Part shown: one piece after another, positions 35,881 to 44,899 of the stretch | Layout: each line of letters begins with the position of its first letter | Position numbering within the stretch: position 1 is the first letter of the stretch | Source of the DNA: Halomonas halodenitrificans DSM 735 | GTDB lineage: Bacteria; Pseudomonadota; Gammaproteobacteria; Pseudomonadales; Halomonadaceae | Direction of reading: 5' to 3' | Length of the DNA stretch: 64,000 nucleotides | NCBI RefSeq assembly: GCF_000620045.1 | Contig: NZ_JHVH01000003.1 | Location: 124,001-188,000, forward strand | Notes under the pieces: model-generated | What the model was told of the DNA's origin: nothing | Seen by the model: the letters and a program-made list of their open reading frames with translations, nothing else | Database searches by the model: none | Position numbers and translations under genes: made by a program

Positions 35881-37122
35881 ATGCTGGATAGACTGCCCTT
35901 CCTGATCGGGTTGCGCTATGTGCGCGCCAAGCGCCGCAACCACTTCATCTCCTTTATCTCGCTGACCTCCATGCTGGGTCTGATGCTCGGCGTTGCCGTG
36001 CTGATCCTGGTGCTCTCGGTGATGAACGGCTTCGATCATGAGCTGCGCACGCGCATCCTCGGCATGGTGCCACACACCAAGGTCGAATCGCGCACCGGCA
36101 TGGTGGAATGGGAGGCCCTGGCCGAGCGCCTGATGGAGCGCGAGCACGTCATCGGTGCCGCCCCCTATGTGGAGCAGCAGGGCATGTTCTCGGTAGGCGG
36201 AAACAATGAGGGCGCCATGGTCAACGGCATCCACCCCGAGTGGGAGGATCGAGTATCGATCATCGGCGAGAACATGCAGGAGGGCAGCCTCGCCGACCTG
36301 GAGGCCGGTGAATGGAATATCGTGCTGGGCTCTATCCTGGCGCGGCGCCTGGGGGTCGGGGTCGGTGATCGCGTCACCCTGCTGGTGCCCGAGGCCTCGA
36401 TCACCCCGGCCGGCGTCTTTCCACGGCTCAAACGCTTCAACGTCAGCGGTATCTTCAGCGTCGGAGCCGATCTGGATGCCGCTCTCGCCTATGCCCATAT
36501 CGATGACATGCAGACCCTGGCGCGCCTGGGAGATGCCGTGGGTGGCCTGCGCCTGGAACTCGATGATCTCTTCATCGCCAGCGCCGAGACCCAGTCGATC
36601 ATCAACGAACTGGGGCCGGGCTACCGCGGCTACGACTGGACCTACTCCCATGGCAACCTCTTCCAGGCGATCCAGATGGAGAAGCGCATGATCGCGCTGC
36701 TGCTCACGGTGATCATCGCCGTGGCGGCCTTCAATATCGTCTCGACCCTGGTAATGGTGGTGACCGACAAGCATGCCGATATCGCGATTCTACGCACGAT
36801 CGGGGCCACCCCTCGGTCGATCATGGGCATCTTCGTTGTCCAGGGCCTGGCCATCGGGGTGATCGGTATCCTGGTGGGCGTGGGGCTCGGGGTGCTGCTG
36901 GCACTGACCATCCCCGACATCATCGACTGGGTCGAGGCGGCGTTCGGCATCCAGTTCCTCGACGCGGGGGTCTATTTCATCAGCAACCTGCCCTCGCGCC
37001 TGCAATGGGAAGACGTTGGCAATATCGTGGCCTCGGCCCTGGTGCTGACCTTCTTCTCCACACTCTATCCTGCATGGCGGGCCGCCCGTGTGCAGCCGGC
37101 CGAGGTGCTGCGCTATGAGTGA
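35881..37122 (+). CDS. lolC: LolC/LolE-family lipoprotein-releasing permease
   Basis: This transmembrane subunit of the Lol complex extracts lipoproteins from the inner membrane for LolA. The 413-residue protein has membrane helices near residues 22-48, 268-295, 318-345 and 375-400 with a large periplasmic domain between the first two. The start LPFLIGLRYVRAKRRNHFISFISLTSMLGLMLGVA is diagnostic. It overlaps the short upstream reading of lolD. No second LolC/E gene follows lolD, so this may be a LolF-like single permease; the family name is firm, the C-versus-E assignment is not. Confidence 0.9.
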   Translation: MLDRLPFLIGLRYVRAKRRNHFISFISLTSMLGLMLGVAVLILVLSVMNGFDHELRTRILGMVPHTKVESRTGMVEWEALAERLMEREHVIGAAPYVEQQGMFSVGGNNEGAMVNGIHPEWEDRVSIIGENMQEGSLADLEAGEWNIVLGSILARRLGVGVGDRVTLLVPEASITPAGVFPRLKRFNVSGIFSVGADLDAALAYAHIDDMQTLARLGDAVGGLRLELDDLFIASAETQSIINELGPGYRGYDWTYSHGNLFQAIQMEKRMIALLLTVIIAVAAFNIVSTLVMVVTDKHADIAILRTIGATPRSIMGIFVVQGLAIGVIGILVGVGLGVLLALTIPDIIDWVEAAFGIQFLDAGVYFISNLPSRLQWEDVGNIVASALVLTFFSTLYPAWRAARVQPAEVLRYE

Positions 37123-37159
37123 TGTCCGCAACGCTTTGAGTCCACAACAGGAGCCTCCC

Positions 37160-37864
37160 ATGCAACGCACTGCCGGGCAGACGATGCTGGAGTGTCACGA
37201 CCTGACCCGTACCTACAATGAGGGTCCCCAGGACATTACCGTGCTCGATGGGCTCTCCCTTACCGTCAACGCCGGCGAGCGGGTCGCCATCGTTGGCAGC
37301 TCGGGATCGGGGAAGACCACGCTGCTCAATCTTCTGGGTGGCCTCGACCGACCCAGCCGCGGCGAGGTGCGTATCGCCGGCGAGTCGCTGTTGAACCTCG
37401 GTGAGACGGCCTTGGGACGCTTTCGCAACCGGCATATCGGCTTCGTCTACCAGTTTCATCATCTGCTCGCGGAGTTCACCGCCGTCGAGAACGCGGCGCT
37501 GCCGTTGATCGTGCGTGGGCAACGCAAGAAGGACGCCGAGGCGAGTGCCTTGAGGCTGCTGGAAAAGGTCGGCATGGCAGCGCGCGGCGACCACAAGCCC
37601 GGCGAGCTGTCGGGCGGCGAGCGTCAGCGTGTGGCCATTGCCCGGGCACTGGTGACCGACCCCAGCCTGGTGCTGATGGATGAGCCCACCGGCAACCTGG
37701 ACCAGCATACCGCGGCCGGTATCCTGGCATTGATGGACGAACTGGCCCACACCGCCGCCTGTGCCTTCGTCATCGTCACCCATGACCCGGCGCTGGCCGC
37801 CCATCAGGATCGCGTCTTGCGCCTCGATGACGGCCGTTTGAGCGAGCAGCCGAGGGAACCCTAG
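37160..37864 (+). CDS. lolD: Lipoprotein-releasing system ATP-binding protein
   Basis: LolD powers lipoprotein release by LolC/E. The 234-residue protein has Walker A GSSGSGKTT (46-54), signature LSGGERQ, Walker B LMDEPTGNLD and the LolD-typical YQFHHLLAEFTAVENAALPL. The ATG at 37160 is preferred because it follows AGGAG; an in-frame ATG at 37115, overlapping the lolC stop, is an alternative that would add 15 residues. Confidence 0.92.
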   Translation: MQRTAGQTMLECHDLTRTYNEGPQDITVLDGLSLTVNAGERVAIVGSSGSGKTTLLNLLGGLDRPSRGEVRIAGESLLNLGETALGRFRNRHIGFVYQFHHLLAEFTAVENAALPLIVRGQRKKDAEASALRLLEKVGMAARGDHKPGELSGGERQRVAIARALVTDPSLVLMDEPTGNLDQHTAAGILALMDELAHTAACAFVIVTHDPALAAHQDRVLRLDDGRLSEQPREP

Positions 37865-37876
37865 GCGTATTCGTCC

Positions 37877-37901
37877 AGCGGCCGCCTTTCGGGCGGCCGC
37901 T
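37877..37901. terminator. GC-rich hairpin between convergent lolD and DUF2062 genes
   Basis: A perfect 10-bp stem (AGCGGCCGCC/GGCGGCCGCT) with loop TTTCG lies 12 bp after lolD. There is no T-run on either side, so it may act as an mRNA-end stabiliser rather than a strong terminator. Confidence 0.45.
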
Positions 37902-37947
37902 CGCCGTTGGAAGGGTGTCAGGACCCCTCAACGCAGCGGCCAGCGGA

Positions 37948-38493
37948 TCAGGCAGCCCCGTCGCCGTCTGGTCGACGCTCGTGCCGCCGACGCTGACGCT
38001 TCTTCCAGTTTCGCGATACCTGCCAACGCCACAGCAGCCGCACCGCCAGGTTGCTGACAATAGCCAATGCCACCGCCGTTACCACCGACCCCAGTGTCAG
38101 GGCCGGCAGGATGTCGCCCAGGCGTTCGGCAATCCAGCGAGGGGAGAGGTGCTCGGGGGCGTCTCGGGCGGGCACGTTCATCAGCCAGGCCCCGAGACGA
38201 TAGTTGGCGTAGAAGATCAGCGGCATGGTCAGGGGATTGGTGACCCAGACCAGCCCCACGGAGAGCGGGAGGTTGCAGCGCGCCACCCAGGCGCCGCCGG
38301 CCGCCACGGCCATCTGCAGGGGAATCGGCAACATGGCGCTGAACAGTCCCACCGAGAACGCATTGGCCACGCTGCGACGGCCCAGGATCCATAGCGCGGG
38401 GTCGCCGATCAAACCGCCCATGAAGCGCAGCGAACGCTGTCGCCTCAGGGCGTCGGGGTGGGGCATATAGCGCTGTAACAGGCGGCGCGGCAT
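37948..38493 (-). CDS. DUF2062 domain membrane protein
   Basis: A 181-residue protein with the DUF2062 pattern: VANAFSVGLFSAMLPIPLQMAVAAGGA, then LPLSVGLVWVTNPLTMPLIFYANYRLGAWL, then an LTLGSVVTAVALAIVSNLAVRLLW helix, giving about three membrane segments. The C-terminus is highly basic (WKKRQRRRHERR). The function is unknown. It is convergent with lolD and divergent from comEC, a position also seen in other gammaproteobacteria. An upstream in-frame GTG (38499) is an alternative start. Confidence 0.82.
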   Translation of the reverse strand: MPRRLLQRYMPHPDALRRQRSLRFMGGLIGDPALWILGRRSVANAFSVGLFSAMLPIPLQMAVAAGGAWVARCNLPLSVGLVWVTNPLTMPLIFYANYRLGAWLMNVPARDAPEHLSPRWIAERLGDILPALTLGSVVTAVALAIVSNLAVRLLWRWQVSRNWKKRQRRRHERRPDGDGAA

Positions 38494-38604
38494 GGGCACT
38501 GGCTCGCAGCATCGTGACCTGGCCTATTATCCATACAAGGCTGTGGGACCGCACCTTAAGTCTTTCTCGCCACGGGGCGCAGCCCCTCTTGCCGGAGCCA
38601 GACG

Positions 38605-40890
38605 ATGCCGAGAGGATGGGCGCTTCCCCTGGCCCTCGCCGTGCTGTCGGGGATCGGGCTGGGGGCCAATCCACCGCCGGCCCTCGCCGAGGGGCTGGGC
38701 CTGCTGCTGTTGGTCGCCCTGGCCATGCGCTGCCGGGCGGCGGCGGTGGGGGCACTGCTGGTCGCCTGGATGGCGGGAGCCGTGCTGATGGTAGAGGACG
38801 GGCAGCTGGCGCCGGGGCTGGGGGGTGTCGATCTGACGCTCGAGGGGCGGCTGGACTCGGTGGCCGCCCAGGGGCGGCTGACGCGTCTCGTGGTGAGCGT
38901 TGAACATTGCCGTCCCCTCGACCCCGAGCGCCTGCCCTGTCGAACCCTGCGCCGGGTCAGGCTCAATGCCTATGCGCCACCCCCCATGGTGGCCGGTGAG
39001 CGCTGGCGGCTCACCGTCAGGCTGAGGCCGCCCGGCGGTCTCGTGAATCCCGGTACCTTCGACTATCGCGCCTGGCTCTGGCGTGAAGGCATTCAGGCCA
39101 CCGGCTATGTGCGCGATGCGCCGCCACCCCGGCGCCTGGGGGTGGCCCCGGCGGATCCTCGACGCTGGGCGCTGGCGCTGCTCGACGACCAGGACCTGCC
39201 GCCCCGCGCGGCTCGCTGGCTGGCGGCGCTGACCCTGGGCGCCAGCCAGCGGCTCACCGACGACGACTGGGCCCTGCTCAATGCCAGCGGTACCACCCAC
39301 CTGATGGTGATTTCCGGGCTGCACGTTAGCCTGGTGGCGGCTGTCGTGCTGCTGCTGGGCCGCGGCCTGGCACGCCTGGCGATGCCGACACGCTGGCGCC
39401 TGGCCGTATGGCCCTGGTGGCTGGCCGCGCTGGGGGCCGGGGGCTATGCGCTGCTGGCCGGGCTCGAACCGCCGGCCCTGCGCGCGCTGACCATGACCCT
39501 GGTGGGGCTCTGGGTATCCAGCGGCCGGCATGCACCGGGGCCCTGGCAGGGCTGGTGGCTGGCGCTCGCCCTGGTGCTCCTGCTCGACCCGCTCAGTGCC
39601 TGGCGGCCCGGGTTGTGGCTATCCTTCTCGGCGGTCGCCATGCTGATCCTTATCTGGCAGGGCAGGCCCCGGCCCCGGGGAGTGCGCGGCTGGCTATGGG
39701 GGCTGGTGCGCACTCAGCTACTGTTGGCCCCGGGAATGGCGGCCGCCGTCCTGCTGGCCTTCGACCGGCTGGCGCCGGCGGCGCCCCTGGTCAACCTGGT
39801 CGCCGTGCCGTTGGTGAGCGGCCTGCTGGTTCCCCTGGGACTGCTCGGCTGGCTGTTGGCGCCCTTGCCAGGCGCGATGGGGGCCTGCTGGTGGCTATTC
39901 GCGCGGCTGGCGGAGGGGTTGGCCGGGGGGCTGGAGGCCGTGGTCGCCTGGCTGCCGCTCTGGCACCCCGAGCCCTCCCTGGCGCTGCCGGTGGCGCTTT
40001 CCCTGTTGGTCCTGGCGGCCCTGTGGGGGCTGCCCGGGCTGGACGGGCGCCTGCGAGTGACCGCCTCGCTGGTGCTGTGCCTGGTCCCGCTGCTGTGGCA
40101 GCCCCCTCGCGTACCGCCGGGGGAGCTTAGGGTCCGAATCCATGACGTGGGCCAGGGCCAGCTGGTGGAGCTGCGTACCGCCGGCTATCGTCTGCTCTAC
40201 GATACCGGGCCACGCTTCGGTTCGGGCTTCACCCCCCTGGAGACGCTGTGGCCGCCGGGGCAGGCCTTCGACATGGTCATCGTCAGTCATGCCGACGGTG
40301 ATCATGCAGGAGGAGTGGCGGCCCTTGATGCCCGGCATCGCGTCGAACGCTATATCGGGCCATCGACGGTGCTGCCCGGTGAGAGGGGCGAGCCCTGTCG
40401 GGCCGGTCGACACTGGCGTCGCGATGGCGTCGACTTTCGCCTGTTATGGCCGCCCCGGACGATTCACGGACTGTCGGACAATGACCGTTCCTGTGTCATG
40501 GAGGTCACGGCCGGCCGGCATCGTCTGCTGCTCAGCGGCGACCTGGGCAAGGATCATGAGCGGGAGTTGCTGAGCGAGATGCAGGGCGCCGTGAGCCTGC
40601 TGCTGGCCGGACACCATGGCAGCGCAACCAGCTCGGGGCCGGCGTTGGTCGCGGCGCTCGCGCCCCGTCACCTGGTCTATAGCGTGGGGCGCCACAATCC
40701 CTTCGGCCACCCGGCCCCCGAGGTGGTCAGGCGCTTTCGCCGTGCCGGGGCCTGCCAGTGGAGCACGGGCCTGGACGGTGCCCTGACGTTCCGCCTGGGC
40801 GGTGAGACACTGACCAGGCCTGCCGCCGCCGATCGCACCGGTGTGCGGCCCGGTGTCGATTGCGGGCACCTTGCGTTAGAATCGCCCTGA
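38605..40890 (+). CDS. comEC: DNA internalization/competence protein ComEC/Rec2
   Basis: ComEC forms the inner-membrane channel for single-stranded DNA in natural transformation. The 761-residue protein has an N-terminal hydrophobic region and DUF4131-type domain (about 1-180), the multi-helix Competence domain (about 195-470; GTTHLMVISGLHVSLVA) and a C-terminal metallo-beta-lactamase-like domain (about 505-740) with HADGDH (562-567), LLLSGDLGKDHE and LLAGHHGSATSS. The full metal-binding set appears present. pilZ, also in this window, is a type IV pilus gene, consistent with a competence apparatus. Confidence 0.92.
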   Translation: MPRGWALPLALAVLSGIGLGANPPPALAEGLGLLLLVALAMRCRAAAVGALLVAWMAGAVLMVEDGQLAPGLGGVDLTLEGRLDSVAAQGRLTRLVVSVEHCRPLDPERLPCRTLRRVRLNAYAPPPMVAGERWRLTVRLRPPGGLVNPGTFDYRAWLWREGIQATGYVRDAPPPRRLGVAPADPRRWALALLDDQDLPPRAARWLAALTLGASQRLTDDDWALLNASGTTHLMVISGLHVSLVAAVVLLLGRGLARLAMPTRWRLAVWPWWLAALGAGGYALLAGLEPPALRALTMTLVGLWVSSGRHAPGPWQGWWLALALVLLLDPLSAWRPGLWLSFSAVAMLILIWQGRPRPRGVRGWLWGLVRTQLLLAPGMAAAVLLAFDRLAPAAPLVNLVAVPLVSGLLVPLGLLGWLLAPLPGAMGACWWLFARLAEGLAGGLEAVVAWLPLWHPEPSLALPVALSLLVLAALWGLPGLDGRLRVTASLVLCLVPLLWQPPRVPPGELRVRIHDVGQGQLVELRTAGYRLLYDTGPRFGSGFTPLETLWPPGQAFDMVIVSHADGDHAGGVAALDARHRVERYIGPSTVLPGERGEPCRAGRHWRRDGVDFRLLWPPRTIHGLSDNDRSCVMEVTAGRHRLLLSGDLGKDHERELLSEMQGAVSLLLAGHHGSATSSGPALVAALAPRHLVYSVGRHNPFGHPAPEVVRRFRRAGACQWSTGLDGALTFRLGGETLTRPAAADRTGVRPGVDCGHLALESP

Positions 40891-40964
40891 ATGCCGTGGG
40901 ACACCCGAGGCGGTTGGGGAGAAGGCCCACCGCACGATATTTCACCCAGACCAGCGGAGACGCC

Positions 40965-42737
40965 GTGATTCCCACCGGGACTTCCCAACAGGCGCCACAG
41001 CAATCGGGCCTGACGCTCTATCGCCGCCTGCTGCGCTATGTACGCCCCTACTGGGGCTCCTTCGCCCTGGCGATCTTCGGCTATGTCATCTATGCCGGCT
41101 CCAGTACCGCCCTGGCAGAGATGATGAAGCGCTTGATCGATGGCATCCAGGAGCCCGACGCCGCCTTTCGGCTCTTCCTGCCGCTGTTCGTGGTGGGCAT
41201 GTTTGCCGCCCGGGGCCTGGGGACCTTCCTCGGCACCTATTACATGAGCAATGTGGCGCGTAACGTCGTCCATGCGCTGCGCTGTGATGTCTTCAATCAT
41301 ATGCTGCATCTGCCGGGGCGCTTCTTCGATAATCACTCCAGCGGCCACCTGATCTCGCGGGTGACCTATCACGTCGAACAGGTCACCGGCGCGGCCACCA
41401 AGGCGGTGACCATCCTGCTCCGCGAGGGCCTGTTCGTGATCGGGCTGGTCATCTATCTGCTGTGGACCAACTGGATGCTGACGCTGCTGTTCCTGGCGGT
41501 GACGCCACTGATCGGCGGGGTAGTGAGCTATACCAGCAAGCGTTTTCGCCGCCTCTCGGGGCGTATTCAGGCCTCCATGGGCGATGTTACCCATGTGGCC
41601 TCCGAGGCGCTCTCGGGCTACCGGGTGGTGCGCACCCATGGCGCCGAGGACTACGAGAAGGCACGCTTCGCCAGGGCGAGTGACTACAATCGCCAGCAGA
41701 GCCTGAAGGAGGCGCTGACCAAGGCGGTCAGCACCCCGGTGATCCAGCTGCTGGTGGCCCTGGCTCTGGCGGTGTTGGTGTGGCTGGCCATGTCGCCGGC
41801 ACTGATGGACGACATGAGCACCGGCGAGTTCGTGGCCTTCATTACCGCCGCCTCGCTGATGGCCAAGCCGGTTCGCCAGCTCACCGAGGTCAACAGCGAG
41901 ATCCAGAAGGGCCTGGCCGCCTCGTCGGAGCTTTTCGGCCTGCTCGAGGAGCCACCCGAGGTCGACGAGGGAACCCACGCGCCCGAGCGCCTCGCCGGTC
42001 GTGTCACGCTGAAGGAGGTGGCCTTTCGCTATGGCGAGGGCCAGCCCGAGGTGCTGAAGGGTATCGACCTCGAGGTGGCCGAGGGCGAGATGGTGGCGAT
42101 CGTTGGCCGTTCGGGCAGCGGCAAGTCGACCCTGGTCGGCCTGCTGCCACGCTTCTATCGACCGAGCCGCGGGGAGGTATTGATCGATGATGTCTCCCTG
42201 GATGCGTATCGCCTGGCGCCGCTGCGTCGTCAGATCGCGCTGGTGTCTCAGCAGGTGACGCTGTTCAACGCGAGCATCGCCGACAACATCGCCTACGGCG
42301 TGGAAAATGCCGACCCGGCCGCCGTCGAGGCGGCCGCCCGTTCTGCCCATGCCCACGAATTTATCGAGCGCCTGCCCCAGGGGTATGCCACCGTGGTCGG
42401 CGATAACGGCGTGATGCTCTCCGGGGGGCAGCGCCAGCGGCTGGCCATCGCCCGGGCGATCTTCAAGGATGCACCGCTGCTGATTCTCGACGAGGCCACC
42501 TCGGCGCTGGATACGGAGTCCGAACGCCATATCCAGGCCGCGCTGGAGGAGGTCTGCAAGGGGCGCACGACCCTGGTGATCGCCCACCGCCTCTCCACCA
42601 TCGAGCGTGCCGACCGCATCCTGGTCATGGAGCAGGGGGAGATCATCGAGCAGGGCAGTCATGCCGAATTGCTGGCGCGTGATGGCGCCTATGCGGCCCT
42701 GCATCGTCTGCAGTTTCAGGAGGCCACGCCGGCATGA
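40965..42737 (+). CDS. msbA: Lipid A export ATP-binding/permease protein MsbA
   Basis: MsbA flips lipid A-core across the inner membrane. The 590-residue half-transporter has six membrane helices (about 30-320) and an ATPase with Walker A GRSGSGKST (381-389), LSGGQRQRLA, DEATSALD and H-loop IAHRLST. A GTG start at 40965 is chosen: GGAG lies 6 nt upstream and the length then matches MsbA; the longer ATG reading begins inside comEC. It is followed by lpxK, as in E. coli. Confidence 0.93.
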   Translation: MIPTGTSQQAPQQSGLTLYRRLLRYVRPYWGSFALAIFGYVIYAGSSTALAEMMKRLIDGIQEPDAAFRLFLPLFVVGMFAARGLGTFLGTYYMSNVARNVVHALRCDVFNHMLHLPGRFFDNHSSGHLISRVTYHVEQVTGAATKAVTILLREGLFVIGLVIYLLWTNWMLTLLFLAVTPLIGGVVSYTSKRFRRLSGRIQASMGDVTHVASEALSGYRVVRTHGAEDYEKARFARASDYNRQQSLKEALTKAVSTPVIQLLVALALAVLVWLAMSPALMDDMSTGEFVAFITAASLMAKPVRQLTEVNSEIQKGLAASSELFGLLEEPPEVDEGTHAPERLAGRVTLKEVAFRYGEGQPEVLKGIDLEVAEGEMVAIVGRSGSGKSTLVGLLPRFYRPSRGEVLIDDVSLDAYRLAPLRRQIALVSQQVTLFNASIADNIAYGVENADPAAVEAAARSAHAHEFIERLPQGYATVVGDNGVMLSGGQRQRLAIARAIFKDAPLLILDEATSALDTESERHIQAALEEVCKGRTTLVIAHRLSTIERADRILVMEQGEIIEQGSHAELLARDGAYAALHRLQFQEATPA

Positions 42738-42792
42738 AGTGCTTGGGAGAAAAGCGGTTTCAGGAGGCTTCTCCGGCATGAGCGGGCTTGGC
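42713..42792 (+). repeat. Short local duplication at the msbA-lpxK junction (44-bp period)
   Basis: GTTTCAGGAGGC followed 4 bp later by CCGGCATGA occurs at 42713-42737 and again at 42757-42781, with related GCTTGG words after each. The first copy is the 3' end of msbA, the second supplies the GGAGG site and ATG of lpxK. Confidence 0.8.
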
Positions 42793-43788
42793 GAGCGCTG
42801 GCTCACGGCGGCCTACCGGGGAGATAGCTGGCTGGTGCTGCTGAGGCCCCTGGAGGCGCTCTACCGCTGGGCGGTGCGGCGCCGTGTCGCCGCCTATGCC
42901 AGTGGCCGCAGGGTGGCCTGGCGAGCGCCGGTGCCGGTGATCGTGGTGGGTAACCTGACCCTGGGGGGCACCGGCAAGTCGCCGCTGGTGGCCTGGCTGG
43001 TGGAGCACCTGGCCGGGGCCGGCCGGCGTCCGGGCATCCTGTCCCGGGGGTATGGCGGCAAGGGGGCGGATCACCCGCTGCTGGTGGCGCCGACGACGCC
43101 GGCGGCCGTCTGCGGAGACGAACCACGCATGCTGGCCGACCAGACCGGTGTCCCGGTGGTGGTGGACCCCGACCGGCCCCGCGGCGCCCGGCGCCTGCTC
43201 GAGAGTGGCTGTGACATTCTGGTCTGCGACGATGGGCTGCAGCACCTGCCCATGGCCCGCGACCTGGAGCTGGTGGTGGTGGATGGGGCACGGGGCTTCG
43301 GCAATGGCCGATGCCTGCCGGCGGGGCCGCTGCGAGACCCCCTGTCGAGGCTGAAGAGCGTCGATGCCATGCTGGTCAATGGTGAGGCCCGGGTCCGGCT
43401 GCCCGCCGAGGCGAGGCAGATGACGCTGGTGCCGTCCGCCTGGCGGCGCCTCGCCGATGGCAAACGCTATCCCGCTGCCTCGCCCCCCTTTGCCGGGCCC
43501 GTCCATGCGGTGGCCGGTATCGGCCGGCCGGAGCGCTTCTTCGATACCTTGCGAGGGCTTGGCATCGAGGTGGTCCCCCATCCGTTCGGCGACCACCATG
43601 CCTTCCATGCCGAGGAACTGCGTTTCGATGATGGCCACCCGCTGGTGATGACCGCCAAGGATGCCGTCAAGTGCCGCGGCCTGGTGCCCGACGATAGCTG
43701 GGTACTGGAAGTGGAGGCCTCACCGGAGCCAGGGTTTGTCGCCTGGCTCGATGGCAGGTTGGTCGATATGGACGTGGCGGCCCGGTAG
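42778..43788 (+). CDS. lpxK: Tetraacyldisaccharide 4'-kinase
   Basis: LpxK phosphorylates the lipid A disaccharide precursor at the 4' position at the inner membrane. The 336-residue protein has an N-terminal amphipathic/hydrophobic helix and the P-loop VGNLTLGGTGKSPLVAWL, followed by SRGYGG, GDEPRMLA, CDDGLQHLPMARDLELVVVDGARGFGNGRCLPAGPLRDPL and a late HHAFHAEEL, all family-typical. The ATG follows GGAGG within a local duplication of the msbA end. Confidence 0.94.
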   Translation: MSGLGERWLTAAYRGDSWLVLLRPLEALYRWAVRRRVAAYASGRRVAWRAPVPVIVVGNLTLGGTGKSPLVAWLVEHLAGAGRRPGILSRGYGGKGADHPLLVAPTTPAAVCGDEPRMLADQTGVPVVVDPDRPRGARRLLESGCDILVCDDGLQHLPMARDLELVVVDGARGFGNGRCLPAGPLRDPLSRLKSVDAMLVNGEARVRLPAEARQMTLVPSAWRRLADGKRYPAASPPFAGPVHAVAGIGRPERFFDTLRGLGIEVVPHPFGDHHAFHAEELRFDDGHPLVMTAKDAVKCRGLVPDDSWVLEVEASPEPGFVAWLDGRLVDMDVAAR

Positions 43789-43853
43789 CCGGGGCAGAGA
43801 ACATGAATTCGCGAGCCGAGCTGGTATCGGCTCTCCACCGGAAGTGAGGGTAT

Positions 43854-44066
43854 ATGATGGACAAGGAACTGCTGGCGCTACTGGTCTGCCCGCTGTGCAA
43901 GGGGAAACTCAAGTACCGTCGCGAGGCGAATGAGCTGCACTGCCTCTATGATGGTCTGGCCTATCCGGTGCGTGATGGCATTCCGGTGATGCTGGCCGAG
44001 GAGGCGCGACAACTCTCCGTGGACGAAAAGCTGCATGACTCGGCCGGGCGAGCGGGGGAGGCCTGA
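43854..44066 (+). CDS. ycaR: Trm112 family (YcaR-like) protein
   Basis: This 70-residue small protein has the Trm112/UPF0434 pattern: [46 protein letters not shown]. Cys 12 and Cys 15 form a CxxC and a third Cys is at about 30. It sits between lpxK and kdsB exactly as ycaR does in E. coli. The biochemical role in bacteria is unclear. It overlaps kdsB by 1 bp. ATG 43857 is an equally possible start. Confidence 0.9.
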   Translation: MMDKELLALLVCPLCKGKLKYRREANELHCLYDGLAYPVRDGIPVMLAEEARQLSVDEKLHDSAGRAGEA

Positions 44067-44899
44067 TGGCAAAGGACAAGGGCCAGGGTCCCCGGGAGTT
44101 TATCGCGGTCATCCCGGCGCGCTTTGCCTCATCGCGGCTGCCGGGCAAGCCGTTGGCGGAGATCGCCGGTGAGCCGATGCTGGCCCATGTCTGGCGGCGC
44201 GCCAGTCAGAGCCGCGCCGGCCGGGTGGTGGTGGCCACCGATGACCCACGCATCGCCCGGGCCATGGCGCCGCTGGGGGCCGAGGTGGTGATGACGCGGG
44301 AAGACCATCCTTCCGGTACCGACCGGCTGGCCGAGGTGGCCTCCCGGCTCGGGCTCGCTGATGATGCCGTGCTGGTCAATGTTCAGGGCGATGAGCCACT
44401 GATACCCCCGGCGCTGATCGACCAGGTCGCCGAGCGGCTGTTTGACGACTCGGGCGCCTCCATCGCGACCCTGGCCGAACCCATCACGGAGGCCGACTCG
44501 CTGTTCAACCCTAACGTGGTGAAGGTGGTGCGTGGGCTGGACGGTCGCGCGCTGTACTTCTCTCGGGCCCCCATCCCCTGGAATAGAGAGGCCGGGGACA
44601 GAGAGGCCTGGAACAGGGAGTCCTTCGCCACTCGCCCCGAGTCGCTGGACGGCGACGCCTGGCTGCGCCATATCGGCCTCTACGCCTATCGGGCGGCGTT
44701 TCTCTTTGAATACGGTCACTGGTCGCCGTCTCCCCTCGAGCGGCTCGAACAGCTCGAGCAGCTGCGGGCCCTGCATCATGGCCATGCCATTCAGGTGGCC
44801 CTGGCCCGTGAGTCGCATCCCGCCGGCGTCGATACCGAAGACGACCTGGCCCGAGTGCGGGGCCTTCTGGAACAGGGATCCATGGGAGGAAACTCTTGA
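44066..44899 (+). CDS. kdsB: 3-deoxy-manno-octulosonate cytidylyltransferase
   Basis: KdsB activates Kdo as CMP-Kdo for lipopolysaccharide inner core synthesis. Landmarks in the 277-residue protein are [56 protein letters not shown] and YFSRAPIPW. It is about 30 residues longer than E. coli KdsB; ten of these come from a triplicated 15-bp unit just after the PIPW motif ([15 protein letters not shown]), close to the Kdo-binding region. Start and stop overlap neighbours by 1-3 bp, so it is in a tight operon. Confidence 0.94.
   Translation: MAKDKGQGPREFIAVIPARFASSRLPGKPLAEIAGEPMLAHVWRRASQSRAGRVVVATDDPRIARAMAPLGAEVVMTREDHPSGTDRLAEVASRLGLADDAVLVNVQGDEPLIPPALIDQVAERLFDDSGASIATLAEPITEADSLFNPNVVKVVRGLDGRALYFSRAPIPWNREAGDREAWNRESFATRPESLDGDAWLRHIGLYAYRAAFLFEYGHWSPSPLERLEQLEQLRALHHGHAIQVALARESHPAGVDTEDDLARVRGLLEQGSMGGNS
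44579..44623 (+). repeat. Triplicated 15-bp unit inside kdsB
   Basis: Three consecutive units, TGGAATAGAGAGGCC, GGGGACAGAGAGGCC and TGGAACAGGGAGTCC, encode [10 protein letters not shown] and WNRES. The frame is kept. Confidence 0.88.
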
